NCBI GenBank assembly: GCA_020746835.1
Contig: JAGPNK010000005.1
Coordinates: 434,001 to 498,000 of the forward strand
DNA: 64,000 nucleotides
Source of the DNA: Stachybotrys elegans
Lineage: Eukaryota > Ascomycota > Sordariomycetes > Hypocreales > Stachybotryaceae
Direction: 5' to 3'
The notes under the pieces were generated by a model that made no database searches, was not told where the DNA came from, and saw only the letters and a list, made by a program, of their open reading frames with translations. Numbering within the stretch: position 1 is the first letter of the stretch; each line of letters begins with the position of its first letter. Made by a program: the position numbers and the translations under genes. Positions 35,328 through 47,700 of this stretch are shown in pieces.

Positions 35328-36457
35328 TTTTAAAAATTAAAAAACCTTTTTTATTATAGAATCTATTAAAGGTATTATTCTTTATAAGTTTTTTAATAAC
35401 TTTTTAAATAGTAATTATATTATATAATATAACTTTATATTTTATAGAGATTATTTACTTTTTATTTTTCTATATATAATATTTAAAAGCCTTAGTATAG
35501 TAAAAAAGTAAATACTTTATATATAGAAATATAAGAGATAGAATATTTATATAAATAATACTACTTTAAATATACTAAATACACTATACTTTATCCTTAT
35601 AGTTCTTATAAAAGCTATTACTTTTACTAGCTATAATAGACTTTATATAGTAAAAATATAGTATATTTTAAATACTAAAAATAGTTAGAAATAAATAATT
35701 AAAGTATAAACTAAAACTATAAAAAAGTAAATAAAGAGATTAATATATTTAAAAAAAATAAATACTATCTCTTTTTACTTTTCTTTTTCTTTATAATTAA
35801 AAGCTACTTTTTTAACTTCTTTAGCTAAATAGTCTATATAGCTACTATACTTTTAAAGTTCTAAACTACTATTATATATAATAGTTAGTAAGAAATACTT
35901 TAAAAAGGTAGAATAAAGAGTAACTATATAAGTCTTTAGGCTAGAAAATACTTTTAAAGTATTTTTATTTACTATATATCTTTAATACTTTATAAATATC
36001 TTTAGTAGAGTATTAAAGGGCTCTAAAGTAATAAAAAAGTATATTTACTTTTTAAAGATATATACTAACTTATAAAGAGTAACTAAATTACTAAATATTA
36101 TTAATATAAATAAAAGAATAAAGTAAACTTATTTAAAGCTTTTTATTATATTATTATAAAGTATTTATAATACTAAAAAGTATTATAGAAAAGAAAACTA
36201 CTAAAATAAAAAAAATTTTATATTTAAAATATACTATATAAAGTATATATAAATAATAAATATAAATTACTCTATAATATTAAAAAGTATAAGTAAATAA
36301 TAAATAGAATATACTATAAAAAAAGTACTTTTATATAGAAAATATAGTAAGTAACTAACTAAATATATACTTTATCTTTATTTTTTTTTTATATATTTAT
36401 AATTACTTTTAATAGATATTTATATATAGTATAGCTAGAAAAGAAAAGAACTATTTA

Positions 36458-36660
36458 TATAGATTTATATAGTATATATTAAATAGTTATATAGAGTATT
36501 TACTTATTAAGTAAATATTCTAGATAATCTATTTAAAATATACTTAATTTAGAAATAGTTTAGATTAGAGTTTCTAAACTTATTATTAATCTTTTCACTC
36601 TATACTTAATAGATTTAAATCTACTGTGATTTCTTATATATTAAGAAAGGCCTTCTAACA
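36458..36660 (+). repeat. right LTR of the outer element
   Basis: 203 bp beginning TATAGATTTATATAG and ending GGCCTTCTAACA. It retains some C and G where the left LTR has T and A, so it was less affected at its outer end. Confidence 0.9.
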
Positions 36661-36714
36661 AGAATATTATAAATGGCGTCCTCTCTTGAATATTTTTTTG
36701 TTTTTCTTTTTGTT

Positions 36715-37307
36715 TTATTCTTCTTTCATTAATTTCAGAGCCAATGCCCCTGTATTGTTCCGCATAGCATCACACATTAAAGACACAGGGAGTACTGTTG
36801 TGAAGACACCGTAGCCACCACCGCCCAGTACACCAAATAGGACTGATTCGCATGGGAAAACGCATGGTAATATATGAGAGAGTGTTTGGATATGAATTTG
36901 CTAGTAATTCACTTACTGGCTGCCGAATCAATGTGCGTGCTGTTTTTTTCTGCCACAGCCTCAGCCTCTGTATCATCCTCGGCGCCCTCTCGCCACCAAC
37001 ATCCAACCTCACTCCATTCCCGATAGAGGCCACCGTCATAGGTCTGCACGAGGCAACGCTTGGACTGGCCGTCGAAGTAGAAGTGGCCCCTCCTATTCCC
37101 CCAGTCCATGCAGATTTCCCACATAGCTGGCACATCAGTGTCCCTACAACCTTCATTTGCATTAACCCAGAATATTTCATTCCAACTGTTATGCCACCAC
37201 CCTTGACTATCGCAGGTGCCCCAATTACATTGCGTCACGATTGCCATCCAGTCGGCTGAACAAGCCGTGATCAAGCCGGAAACTGCAATTGAGGACAGGA
37301 GGCGCAT
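36715..37307 (-). CDS. small secreted Trp/Cys-rich protein
   Basis: Exons 37307-36917 and 36842-36715 give 172 aa. The start at 37307 (MRLLSSIAVSGLITACSA) yields a signal peptide; an ATG 30 bp upstream is possible but gives a poorer one. The mature protein is rich in Trp (WWHNSWNEIFW, CWWRE) with six Cys before an acidic stretch (EGAEDDTEAEAVAEK). The donor CA/GTAAGTG at 36917 and an acceptor at 36843 add a C-terminal part with LFGVLGGGGYGVF and VSLMCDAM. If the intron is not removed, translation stops four codons' worth of text later at 36909 and gives a protein of about 133 aa. No enzyme motif is seen; a secreted effector or structural role is possible. The stop lies about 50 bp from the transposon island. 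Confidence 0.7.
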
Positions 37308-38873
37308 GTTGAATATTTGCGTGGTATCTGTTCCCATGTGAGTTGAAGGATACCATCGCGGTGATGCATACTTACACGTGTTCTAACGCGTGAGAAGCTG
37401 AGTATGTATACAATAACGGCTCACTGTTGATGAATAGAAGTGGTTGATGTATCGTGAAATATCGGGGAGATGCTAGGGTTTATATAAGAAGCAGACCTGC
37501 GTCAAGGATGGGAAACCTTTCTTCACGAATATTATCCATGAATTTAAATCAGCTCTCAATGATACTTAGCGCTACTAATCGGGGCATGTTCTTCCCTGTA
37601 GATACGAGATTTTGTAAGTATGGCCTGATTGAAATCTTCCAGAAGCATAGGATGCCATGCCGTCAGCTGCAGTCATCCAATAGATTTAAGTACCCATGGC
37701 ATGGCTAACTGAGGGAATCAATGGTTGAAAGACAGCGATAGAAGGACAAATTCAGTAGCACCAATCAATTTAACCAATCGGCGTAACTATTCATAATCTT
37801 ACAGCTGCAAAAGGCCTCGCCTGTCTAGGCGTTGGGGGCTGTTTAGTTGGGGGCCGTTTCCGAATAGAGTTATAAGATTCATGTGTTATATTCACTGGGA
37901 CGATTGGAAGTATTGGGTGATTGACCAGACTGTCCGGAATGCAAGCTTATTGTATCCAGGGGTTTCAAGATGCTTAAGTCGATTAGTATAAGCATTTATC
38001 TACGTGTTTCATGGATGTTTGTAGTGAAGTAGATGCGGACAGTCATCTATAAGTGTGCAGAGGGTCCAATATAGACCGTGTCAAAGCAATGTCAAAGGGA
38101 TTGCATGGCATATTGACTCGGTTCAGCTACCGCGCACATTGCTTACGCCCACATATGTGCATGAGTCTTGAGGTTACAGTGTTGGATTCTCATGCCTGTT
38201 AGTTAGTCCGTCGGTCCGATAGCGTGAAGCGAGGCAGTATGCCTTGCGTCTCCCCACCTGCTGTTGTTGGACAGCAATGGAGTGAATGGTGATGTGCTAG
38301 TGTTATGTTTCGCTGCAGCCATAAGTAGAGTATAACGATACGACTCATTGAGGGTATTACCATTCATCCCCCGGAATGGAAGTAACGACTGGCTCACAGC
38401 AGCCTCAGCCAGAGGCCGCGGTCAGATTTTGAGATTTTTGGTGCAATGAATGACGATATCAACTCACAGGATGCTTTCGCACAATCTCAAGCCTAGTTCT
38501 GTCAGCGCCCCCGCCTGTTAACAGCGTATCCGAGATGCCTAAAGCGGTCACTTTTGCGGACATTGCCGCTAGCGACGTACGGCATGGATGGCACATAACG
38601 TGGGCAAAAGATCCGACATGATGTGTTAGGTCCCACGAGCCAGTCACAGAGCGTGTGATTGGACAGTGAAAAACCAGCTCGAGCAGGAGTGGCTCTGCCT
38701 GAGCGCCTAGGGGACTGTGGGTGCCTAACACTCCCCTATTTATTCCTGTTGCAGGATTTGAGAATTCATTCACCATCTGAAGGTAACCGTGATGAACCAG
38801 AGAGCCCTCAAGTCGGTTGCATATCGCCATAACTACCCTATCCCCAGCGTTAAAGCATCGATTATAGAAAAAT
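37308..38873. other. intergenic, no gene recognised
   Basis: A TATA-like box on the minus strand near 37,480 may serve the secreted-protein gene. The minus-strand frame 38,459-38,830 (123 codons) has no recognised features and is left out. Base composition is normal, with no sign of RIP. Confidence 0.45.
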
Positions 38874-39082
38874 GAAACGCCGAAGAAGCCTCATTTGAAT
38901 GGCCATTTGTGTCTCTTGGTAAAGGCGAAGGCCCTTACAGTTTGCAGCGATGGGGGTTTTGGAAGAAGCATCTGGTTGAATTCATCAACGAGTCAGAAAT
39001 CCTCGGGATCGAGGCTGAAACTATGAAGCTTCTAGAGGAAGCCCTGAAGCTTATGGAGCCGCTCAGTGTAGAGGCCATGTAA
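38874..39082 (+). pseudogene. C-terminal remnant of an unidentified fungal protein (possibly DUF3632-like)
   Basis: After an in-frame TGA the frame reads FEWPFVSLGKGEGPYSLQRW, then GFWKKHLVEFINES, and ends at a TAA at 39080-39082. The pattern GPYSLQRWGFWKK followed by an acidic helix resembles the C-terminus of fungal DUF3632 proteins, a family known only from sequence. No matching upstream part or start is visible, so it is a broken end piece. The family call is from memory of the pattern and is weak. Confidence 0.4.
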
Positions 39083-39442
39083 GCCATGGTAGGATGTATG
39101 CAGTCGAATATCTAGAGAAGTCCAGCCCAATCATTGTTTCTTTTCCTTTAAACGGAATCGCGCTACCATCCCTCGTGTACCTTGCAATGACCCATTCTTG
39201 ACGTTACCAGAACTGGTGGTCTGCGATGAGGAATCAATTATTAGGCAGACGTTGAAATGTGGATCCACTTAGATGTTCTCCGTACAAATAGCGATGAGCC
39301 CATCTGCGAGGAGACCGTGCCTCTCCCCTCAATGAGCATTGCTTCTACGCTCTTTGTATCCCAATAGTGCCGTGACATCTAACGGCAAGCAAGGCGGAAC
39401 TAAAACCCGAGAAGAACAGCAACAGTGCGTCGGCTTGACCCG

Positions 39443-42400
39443 ATGTACTCCTCAGCCGCCTGTTCGCTCTGCGGAGGGCAATTGGAGAAGTATCAGTTGG
39501 TTGGGGAGTCTATGCCTCAGCAGCGACTTCGGTGGACCCAAGAAGTACGTGCAGGTATGTATAAAGCAACATGCCGTGTCTTAAGAGTCCTTCTGATGAG
39601 TAGAACAGTACACATGACTACGGAGAACACGGTACTTCTGACAGGCTGCGGATATGTAGACGACTGGCATCTTTATGCTAGCCATGATCAGACTGGTAGC
39701 TATTTGGACGCCGACGCTGCACAGTCGCTGGAAAAAACCCCCATTGCCGGTCACGGAGATGCGAACCTGGCGTACCCAATGCATGCGTTTTGCTGGGAAT
39801 TACTTGCCCTTCGCCTTGGACGACACCCTGAAGTCAGTTCCAGCGACAGTAGGATTCCCCAAGTCTTGTTCAATATCCTCGACTGCGTCCCTTCGGGCAG
39901 CCTAAGACGACTGATTCCCTCCAATCAGTACTACGGAGCCTTGGGGTTGAGATACGAGCGGCGTGCATTCTCCAAGCTACTCATCGACCCCTCCCAGGAA
40001 ATCGGAGTAAGCGAAACCCAGGGCTTGAGTAATGGCAGCCCTATCACTGCTGATCTCAACCGCTCGAGTCAACCAGGCGACTTGTTCCATCGACTTCCCC
40101 AGGAAATTCTCTACATGATCCTTAGATATCTACCATCTCATAGCGTCTGTAACGCTCGACTGGCTAGTCGCTCGATTTCGACAATATCAAGCAGAGACCT
40201 GCTGCCGCCTGGATTCTGGGCCAGCCGATTTGATCCTGCTCATGAATTCTGCTTTGCCTTCGCCCACCGACCAGCATCATTTCTAAGAAGACGCCTGCCA
40301 TGGGTTTCCCTATATATGAAATGTAGAGAAGCAATGTGCATGGGGGATGACCAGTTTGGCCTCCAGAATCGCCGACGTATTTATCTCTGCGTCGATGATT
40401 TCGCCACCACAGCCGAGGAACTGATCAGTGGTCATGTCGTAAGTGCCAATGAACGCTATTCAGATGCATTGGTCGAGGACTCAGCACACGTTGGTGAATT
40501 GGGTCAGAAAGTCGCATGCCCTCCAAAACGGACCAATCTGTCCAACACCATTCGCTATGGAGTAAGGCCTGTCTCCAAAAAGGTCATTCATTTCTTCGCG
40601 GAGCCGCCTACTATGCCAGTTGTGTTGTGCGTATCGACTTGCCGCTTTAACTCGTATGACTTCATTTCTGGTATGCAAGTTTGCCGCCGAGGTCTTGCTG
40701 ATTCTTCTCAATCTGCCGGATGCACGAAAATGAGCATGCAGACTGTGGAGATAGAACCGGCCGACGAGATAGTTGCCGTCGATATTTTCATTTCTCACCT
40801 CGGCATCCATGGGTTGAAACTCCACGTGATGCGGCGTGGAAGCGTTGTGGTGCGCGCAGTTGGTGTCACAGCCTGCCTGGACGGTTCCATGGCAATGACA
40901 ACCATGCGTGGAAAAAGTCTCATCAGGGGTATCTTGTGTGAGTTTGATGTGAGTTGGATATCCGACCTTGTATATAGAAGATGTGATCAGATGCTAACAA
41001 GGCGTGGTAGGCTATCAAGGCTGTATCAGTTCGGTTGCTTGAAAGCAATGGCAGAATCAACATTAAACACTCTGCGTCGATCGATCCGAATTTTACACCA
41101 CGGCTCTGGAACCCCTATCCTCCACGGCCATCCGGCGGAGGACTCCGGCTTGCAGTGGAAGAATGTCCTGACCCCGAAGACGAGTGCTCCATTCATTTCA
41201 ACATGGACTTTGGCGGCAGTCAGGGACAGAAGCTGCAGTCTCTGAGGAGATTCACTGCGTACATCAATACACTCAAAGGTTTCCACGGCTTCTGTTTCGA
41301 GTATGAAAATGGTGAGCAAGTTTTCTACGGCACACGATTCACAATCGACCTTATCACCAGACTTCGGCATTGCCTGGAGCCATCGCTTGCTATTGATGGA
41401 AAGAATGGAGAGTATATTGACCGTTTTATCGTGCGACATGTTTATCATCCCTTGCGTGAAAGACTCTTGGTTGGGTCCATTGAGGTAAGCTATCTAGCTC
41501 GTCCACCCTTCCGCATCTAATTGTTCACACCTGCTCGAGTCTCGGTGCTAAGTGGCTCAGGTAATTACAAGCAAGGGACGCTCTAAAGTTTTCGGGAACA
41601 GCGAAACTCCCTTCTTGAGCACCCAGAAGCAAAACATCCTCGCTTCTTTGGATGCTTCTCTGGATGGGGCACCCACAACAGTTGTTGCTTCGTATAATGC
41701 AAGTCCTCAGACACTCACCCCTGGTACTATTTTCGACCCGTACACTAATTGACTGAGAATCTAGTCGCCTTACGATGCTATGGAAGATTTCAGAGTCTAT
41801 GCAACTGTCGACCCATCCATGATTGGGTGTTCGTCTGAGGACTGCGATTCTACTCTCACATTCCATTCCATCGAGGTCACGGAACCACAGATGCAAGACT
41901 CTTTTTGGATGACTCGTCGTGGAGCATGTTTTGATGCTGCGTCACTGGAAGGGATTCGACGAGTCCGTGTATCTGCGGGCCTCGCGGGGCGATCTCGGTT
42001 ATCCGAACATGTCAGCGGACTTTGGATTGAATATCATCATGGCCCCCCTGTCATACTCGGCCAATGGATCCGCGATATTGGTGGTTTCGACTTGATGACG
42101 ACTGAACGACTTGTGAAAATATCAGTTTGGTCAAGTCAAGAAGCCGCATCCATGTCCGAGTCAGAACGCTATGGGAAGACTGTTGGACTTGAGTTCGCTT
42201 CCTCTTCCGGACAAAAGTTTCGCTTCTACCCAGGCGCTTTACGAGATGACATATTGGAGATGCACTACGAGATAAGTCCCTACGAGGAACTGGTACGAAC
42301 TCAAACTGGCGATGACTCGAAGATTAGGAAGCTAATGCTGGCATAGGCAAGTATGGTCTGGTTTTTTGTGGAACAATATGACGATATACAAGTCAGACAT

Positions 42401-43115
42401 CGTTCACAGCAACCTGACGCCGGGCCTGGTTTGATACTATATGATACGCCACGTGCTTTCCACCCTACAGATTTATCCGACGGGTTCTCACGAGCGTATC
42501 GGCTTTTCGGGGGCATAAAAGAGAATCCAGGAGAACCCTCTGAGCAGGAGAGGTCCCTGCGTCGACTTGAATTAAGGGAGACTTTCTTCTGGAAGGACCA
42601 GACATACAATGGGACGTGGGTAGACCTGCTGACAATTCGACTGTGCTTCAACCCCAAGGCTCTCGTCGGAGTTGAGTTTGTGTATGAGCAAGGTATCACC
42701 CGAAAACTAGGGTCGATGGAGGGGTCACTACACGAGCTCAATATTAGTGGTGATGAGGTGACGCTTCTCGTTGTCAACACAAGAGCCGAGAACCTAGTAG
42801 GGATTGATGTATGTTCAATTGAACTTGCCGTCTGAAAATTCACTAATAAACTTCTAGCTATACACAAACAAGGGGAAGGTGTGTCGAGCATCGTGCGCTA
42901 ATGCTGTCAGCTCTGAGAGTTGCCATGCATTCGACCTGGTTGAGTCCGCATCGTCCGTATTTCTGGAACAGCAGGATGACAGGAGTGTCTCTCGGTACAA
43001 GGTTCCTACAGACGATGGTGTCGGGCCCTGCGTTGGCTTGTGGTGCATGGCAATGCAGGACAGCGGACAGATTCGCTTAGAGACTGTAGGACCAATGTTT
43101 CTGGGTTCGAATTAA
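39443..43115 (+). CDS. large F-box protein
   Basis: Seven exons (39443-39554, 39609-40948, 41011-41484, 41561-41698, 41765-42292, 42347-42808, 42858-43115) give 1103 aa with every junction in frame. The N-terminus has a CSLCGGQLEKY cysteine pair, then an unassigned region. An F-box lies at about residues 195-240 (LFHRLPQEILYMILRYLPSH, then ARLASRSISTISSRDLLPPG). The remaining two thirds are a repetitive beta-rich region with recurring GF.FEY, GLWIEYHHG and GVEFVYEQG strands, as in fungal F-box proteins of the DUF7600 type. F-box proteins recruit substrates to SCF ubiquitin ligases. The intron at 41699-41764 begins GC instead of GT. No other reading joins these exons. Confidence 0.85.
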
Positions 43116-43394
43116 AGCAGTGCCGAACGGGCGCTGAGGCAGAAACATAACAACCAAAACTTCGAATAATGTTTTTACTCTTACCATCTTTATGCACTTG
43201 CTGTCTCATCATTGGGCTCGCAACAAAGTAGAGATCAAGCTCACAATTCGAGGTCCACGCAGCCATGTATTGTGAGGGATAGGCAGTTGATGAAAGGGAA
43301 AAATCAAGCAAATACTATATTAGAGGGGACCTCAACTCATGTCATCCTGCCCCTTGATTGGCCAGTATACTCAGTGACTGAGCTTACTGATCCT

Positions 43395-44180
43395 TCATGC
43401 CAGATATCCCAGTTCTCTCAGCCGCTCGTCCTGCCAGTCGTCAAACTGCTTCCCCTCGCTATCACCATGATAGAATAAGCGCCTCTGCCATCGCATACTT
43501 CGCTCGGAGAATGCAACGCCCAGGCAGACTGGACATGGTATGCTTATTCCACAATCTTCCTCGACTTTGCCAAACCACTTTTCTTGAAAACCTCGACTGG
43601 AACCAGCGTAGCGTGCCTGCAATGATCCCCCGCCACACGAGTGGCAGTAGCCTCTTTCCACCCGAGCGATGACGTCGGGGACAGTGAGGCTTTCGAAGAG
43701 GACATTGTTCTCCAGGTCAGTACATGGTATCCTGTAGACGGGATCTCCAGGGCGAGGGAGAGTGCAGGGCACCCATTTGCCCAGCCTATCTCGCTCCTCG
43801 TCTGTATCGCCCCACGTGTAAGAAATATACGGATCGCTGAGGTAGGCTTCGTATTTTCTGACCCGCGTAGGATGGTCAAGTTGGCCACACGCCGTCCAGT
43901 CCGTTATTTCGGCGCAGAGAAGAGCCGTAGATCCGTCGGAGCTTCGCTCAATAGATTGAGGATGCACAAGCCGGTAGGCGTTGAAGCGTTTATCCTCAGC
44001 GGCGAACTTAAAAATCTTCAACCATAATTCAAGCGGTAGCTTGAAACTTCTTTGCTTGGAAGCCACGTTGTTTGGTACTAGAGTCTTCATGTAGTCGAGA
44101 TACAAAGGGCCTCGGTCAAAGATCAGAATGCTCTTCCTCTCAAGGATCGTATCGACCCGGGAGGCAGGAAGTGGTCTCAT
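43395..44180 (-). CDS. F-box-like hypothetical protein
   Basis: A single exon of 261 aa. Near residue 45 it has FKLPLELWLKIFKFAAEDKR, which fits the start of an F-box-like helix. After that come KYEAYLSDPYISYTWGDTDE and a possible zinc-binding set (YCHSCGGG, then CPVCLG). No named family is recognised. It is tail to tail with the large F-box gene, 279 bp apart. No intron is needed. Upstream, about 535 bp separate it from the end of the ABC transporter gene. Confidence 0.7.
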   Translation of the reverse strand: MRPLPASRVDTILERKSILIFDRGPLYLDYMKTLVPNNVASKQRSFKLPLELWLKIFKFAAEDKRFNAYRLVHPQSIERSSDGSTALLCAEITDWTACGQLDHPTRVRKYEAYLSDPYISYTWGDTDEERDRLGKWVPCTLPRPGDPVYRIPCTDLENNVLFESLTVPDVIARVERGYCHSCGGGSLQARYAGSSRGFQEKWFGKVEEDCGISIPCPVCLGVAFSERSMRWQRRLFYHGDSEGKQFDDWQDERLRELGYLA

Positions 44181-44715
44181 GGCTGCTCTAGACTCGTGTG
44201 GTCGCTTTGAACATAAGTGTAGAGGCGAAGCGAGTGAATGAGAAATAAGCGTTGGCCGTTGATCCTTCAGGAGCAGGACAGGGATAGAAGGAAAAGGGGG
44301 ATCACGTTTTAAACAAGGATAAATTTCTGTCTTCCGATAGCACTGGCTGATTTCTTCTCAAATTCAAAATCGACACACAATGTTTATGTATCCTATTTGA
44401 CTATCACTACATTGCATTTATATATGTCACCTTTGACTTCTTTTTCTTCTACCAAAGACTTCCCGCGGGAGATGCTCTCCGGGTATGCAGGCAGGCAATA
44501 CTCCAGGGGCCTGCCAAGTCAACAGATAACACGTGGCAGAAAAGGTTTGTCAGCGCGGCCACGATGCGAAGATTTTCCCAGCCGGCACAATACGTTCCAA
44601 CCAAGCAGATGCTCGTAGAAAATCTTGTTCAAAGCATGTGGGATGTGCGCCCCAATGGGATACAGACGAGTAATTTCGAAGAGGCCCCCTCTGACGATAA
44701 ATACAATGCGCTCTT
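44181..44715. other. intergenic
   Basis: No gene seen. It contains the promoter of the F-box-like gene and the 3' flank of the transporter gene. The small frames on both strands are short and featureless. Confidence 0.45.
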
Positions 44716-47700
44716 TTATTTGCCTGATTGCTGTTTCTCCCAAAGATCTTTGAACACTGAGCTGGGTTGCTGAAGCAGGTCCTTGGGTGCGCCAATCTCA
44801 ACCACGTTCCCTTCATCGAGCACGGCCACGAGGTCATATCCAACGATTGTTTCCAGACGATGAGCTATGGCGATAACTGTATGGTCCGAAAAGCAACGAC
44901 AAATGACCTGCTGGACTGTCTTCTCTGTGTCTTGATCCAGCTGGCTTGTCGCCTCATCCAGCAGGAGAATGTTGCCTGTAGAGGTGCGGCGTCCAAGGGC
45001 CCGACCCAGTGAGAGCAGCTGTAGCTGGCCGTGAGAGAAAAGACTGTGGTCGGCAATTGTGTCAAGAGCACCGGTGTCGCCACCTATCTGCTCCCATAGC
45101 TGAATCTCTTTGAGGATAGTCACAATTTCCTCGTCCCCGAGACTTCCGTAAGGGTCTATGCAAGCGCGGACTGACGTATTCGGGATGAAGAATGGTTCTT
45201 GAGCAATCGCGTTCAGCTGCTTCCGAACTTGCTTCCCAGGCACTTTCGAGATATCGACGCCGTCTATCAAGACGGATCCATTATGCAAATCAAGCATTCG
45301 TAAGAGCACAGAGAACAGAGATGATTTACCACTAAAATAGGTTAGAAATTTACTGCTCCTTCCCACTGTGAGGAAATGGCGCGCCTACCTGCCGCTGCGC
45401 CCGCAAATACCAATTTTGCTTCCTGCTGGAATAGAGAGAGAAGCATGCTTCAAGACAAGAGGACCAGACTTTCTACAGACCGGTAGTCAGTATTGATGTG
45501 CTTGCTAGTGTAATTCTTTAGGGTGTATAGGGGTTAAAGGGACTGGTATCGACGAACGAATAGAATGCAGAAGCTTCCAAGATCTCCACGCTTCCCTTAA
45601 GTGGCCAACCGGCAGGCGGCTGTTGGTCTTGGTCGGGACGGACCTCTGAAGGTGTGAGATGCTCATACGCTCGAATCCTTGCCACTGCGGCAATAGACGT
45701 CTCTAATGTCGTCCATTGAATCACGAGAAGTCGCATATTGCCGTTGAGGCTGATGATATTGACCAGTGCAAGCCCAACCAGCCCCGTACTTAATGAGCCG
45801 CGAAGCGCCACGGCGACGCCGACGAGAAGGACAGCCAGCCCAGCTATCGTCAGGTCCAGAACGAGGTTTAGCCATCTCTGTACACAATAGAGGATGTAGA
45901 AGGGTCTCTGTGATGCAGACAGCAACCCCTGGAGGCGTTTCTCGTAGGGCACCTGCCACGCGAGGGCCCTCAGATGGAGGAGTCCATCTAGCGTTTCCGA
46001 GAAATGGGAGAACAAAGGTGCCTTGGCGGCAATATCGAGGAGGCGGATCTGTTGGGAGGAGTGGAGGTAAAAACGTTGTAGAAAATACAGGATTGTAATA
46101 AAGAATGGAAGGATGGCAGCGACGTATCTGCCAGAGACGCAGATGATGACAAGCAACATGATGCAGGATCCGAAAGCCATCAAGGTGTTTAGGAGAGATA
46201 TTGGAAGCTCAGTATCGATTATCTGAAGATCCTGACTAAATCTGGGTGAGCCAGAGTTAGCTGTAAGTGATAGTTCATGTAGTGCTGATAGGGAGGCTCG
46301 TACCTGTTGGTCGTGACTCCAACATCGACACCTGTTAGAAAGGTGAGTGGTGCACTATTTCCTTGTCAGATTGAAAACAACAGATCTTCGATAAATAAGC
46401 ACTGTACGTACTTGGTAGTGACACTTAGGAGGGTACGATGGAATTTGATAGACGCTTGTGGGAGAAGCGATAGCAACAGATACCTGAGCTCGTCAGATAT
46501 GAAAGTAGCTCTCAGTTACTCGTTTAAGACTTACGCAGCGGTGACCACGATGAAGAACAGCTGTAGGACGGCCACCATGTAGTAGATGCCCACGTACATC
46601 TCGACTCTGTCACCCGCCCTGGCCCACATCTGAACCCAAACAGCTGATGGGGTTGGGGTCAGCGTCTTTGTCACCAGGAAGGGATGACGAGGACCACTTA
46701 CGAGGGAAACAGTATAAAAACACAAACACTGTCATCAAGAGAGTAAAGGCAAGCATCCCCAGGGGACCCATGTTATGCACATAGTACTGCAAGACATGCC
46801 AGTCCCCCTTGCGCTGCTTTAATGTGCCCTCTAATTCTGCCAGAGGAGAAGGCGTGTTCGTTAACGAATCTGGGCCATATCGTGCCCCAGCGTCTTTGCT
46901 GAGCGTGCCGCCAGCCTCCGAGGAATCAGATGATGGCTGTATTTCAGTGACAGTCTCATGGGTGGAGATGCGCCCTGTCTTGTCCAACCATACCACACGA
47001 TCCGCAAATGTGATACATGCTCCTGAAGAAGAAAAAGGTAGAACGAGTGGTCAGCTGATGGAGTAACTAGATGCTGTAAGGTACATACTAGAAGAGGATG
47101 CAAGGATGACGGTTCTATGCTGACGGTGGAGGAGCCCACCAGGGCCCAGCAGATCGCGGAGAAGCCGCTCTTCTGTCGCAGAATCGAGGCCGCTGAGAAC
47201 ATCATCGAGAAGAAGTAGTTCAGCATCCGAATAAACTGCCCTTGCAAGCGACTAAATATAATTGGCGCTTGTTAGCCCATCGCTCGATTCGGCTCACTGC
47301 CTGCGCAAGGTGATGTGAACAAACCACCCGCTGTTTCTGGCCACCACTGATAGCTGAACCACCGCTTCCGAGTTTTGTCTCATCTCCATAAGTCAAGGCT
47401 GGTATATCTCGCGTGAGGCTACAGCATGCGATAACCTCCTGGTATCGACTGGCGTCATACGGCGTGCATCCGATGATGTTCTCACGCAGCGTCGCGTTTG
47501 TAATCCAAGGAACCTGACTGCAGTAGGCGATCTTGGAGGAACTAACAAACATTTCGCCGCGTAGCTGGTGTATCTCAGAGAGGAGGCCGTGAAATAGAGT
47601 AGACTTACCGCACCCGACCGGGCCGACGACGACGGCGAGGGTGGATTTGTCTATGGTCAGATCTAGTCGACTTAGAGTAGGACCGCCTTCTCGGCTCCAT

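Larger units (their letters stand above)
19971..36660 (+). mobile_element. RIP-degraded LTR retrotransposon with nested insertions
   Basis: The boundaries are exact. A 203-bp direct repeat lies at each end (19971-20173 and 36458-36660), with TG...CA termini after allowing for TG-to-TA and CA-to-TA changes. The 5-bp sequence AGAAT lies immediately outside both ends (19966-19970 and 36661-36665), which is a target-site duplication. The interior is extremely AT-rich, CA and TG dinucleotides are rare, and every frame is full of TAA and TAG, as expected from RIP. A purine-rich run (AGAAAAGAAAAGAAC) just before the right LTR suits a polypurine tract, so plus orientation is likely. The 16.7 kb are too long for one element; a Gypsy-type element fills 27,406-35,327. 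The coding class of the outer element cannot be read. Confidence 0.88.

Noticed and set aside
19971..36660. AT-rich block as a centromere or mitochondrial insertion
   Set aside because: LTRs, target duplication and a readable RT core explain it as RIP-mutated retrotransposons.
38459..38830. Minus-strand 123-codon frame
   Set aside because: No recognisable features and no supporting exon or neighbour; left unannotated.
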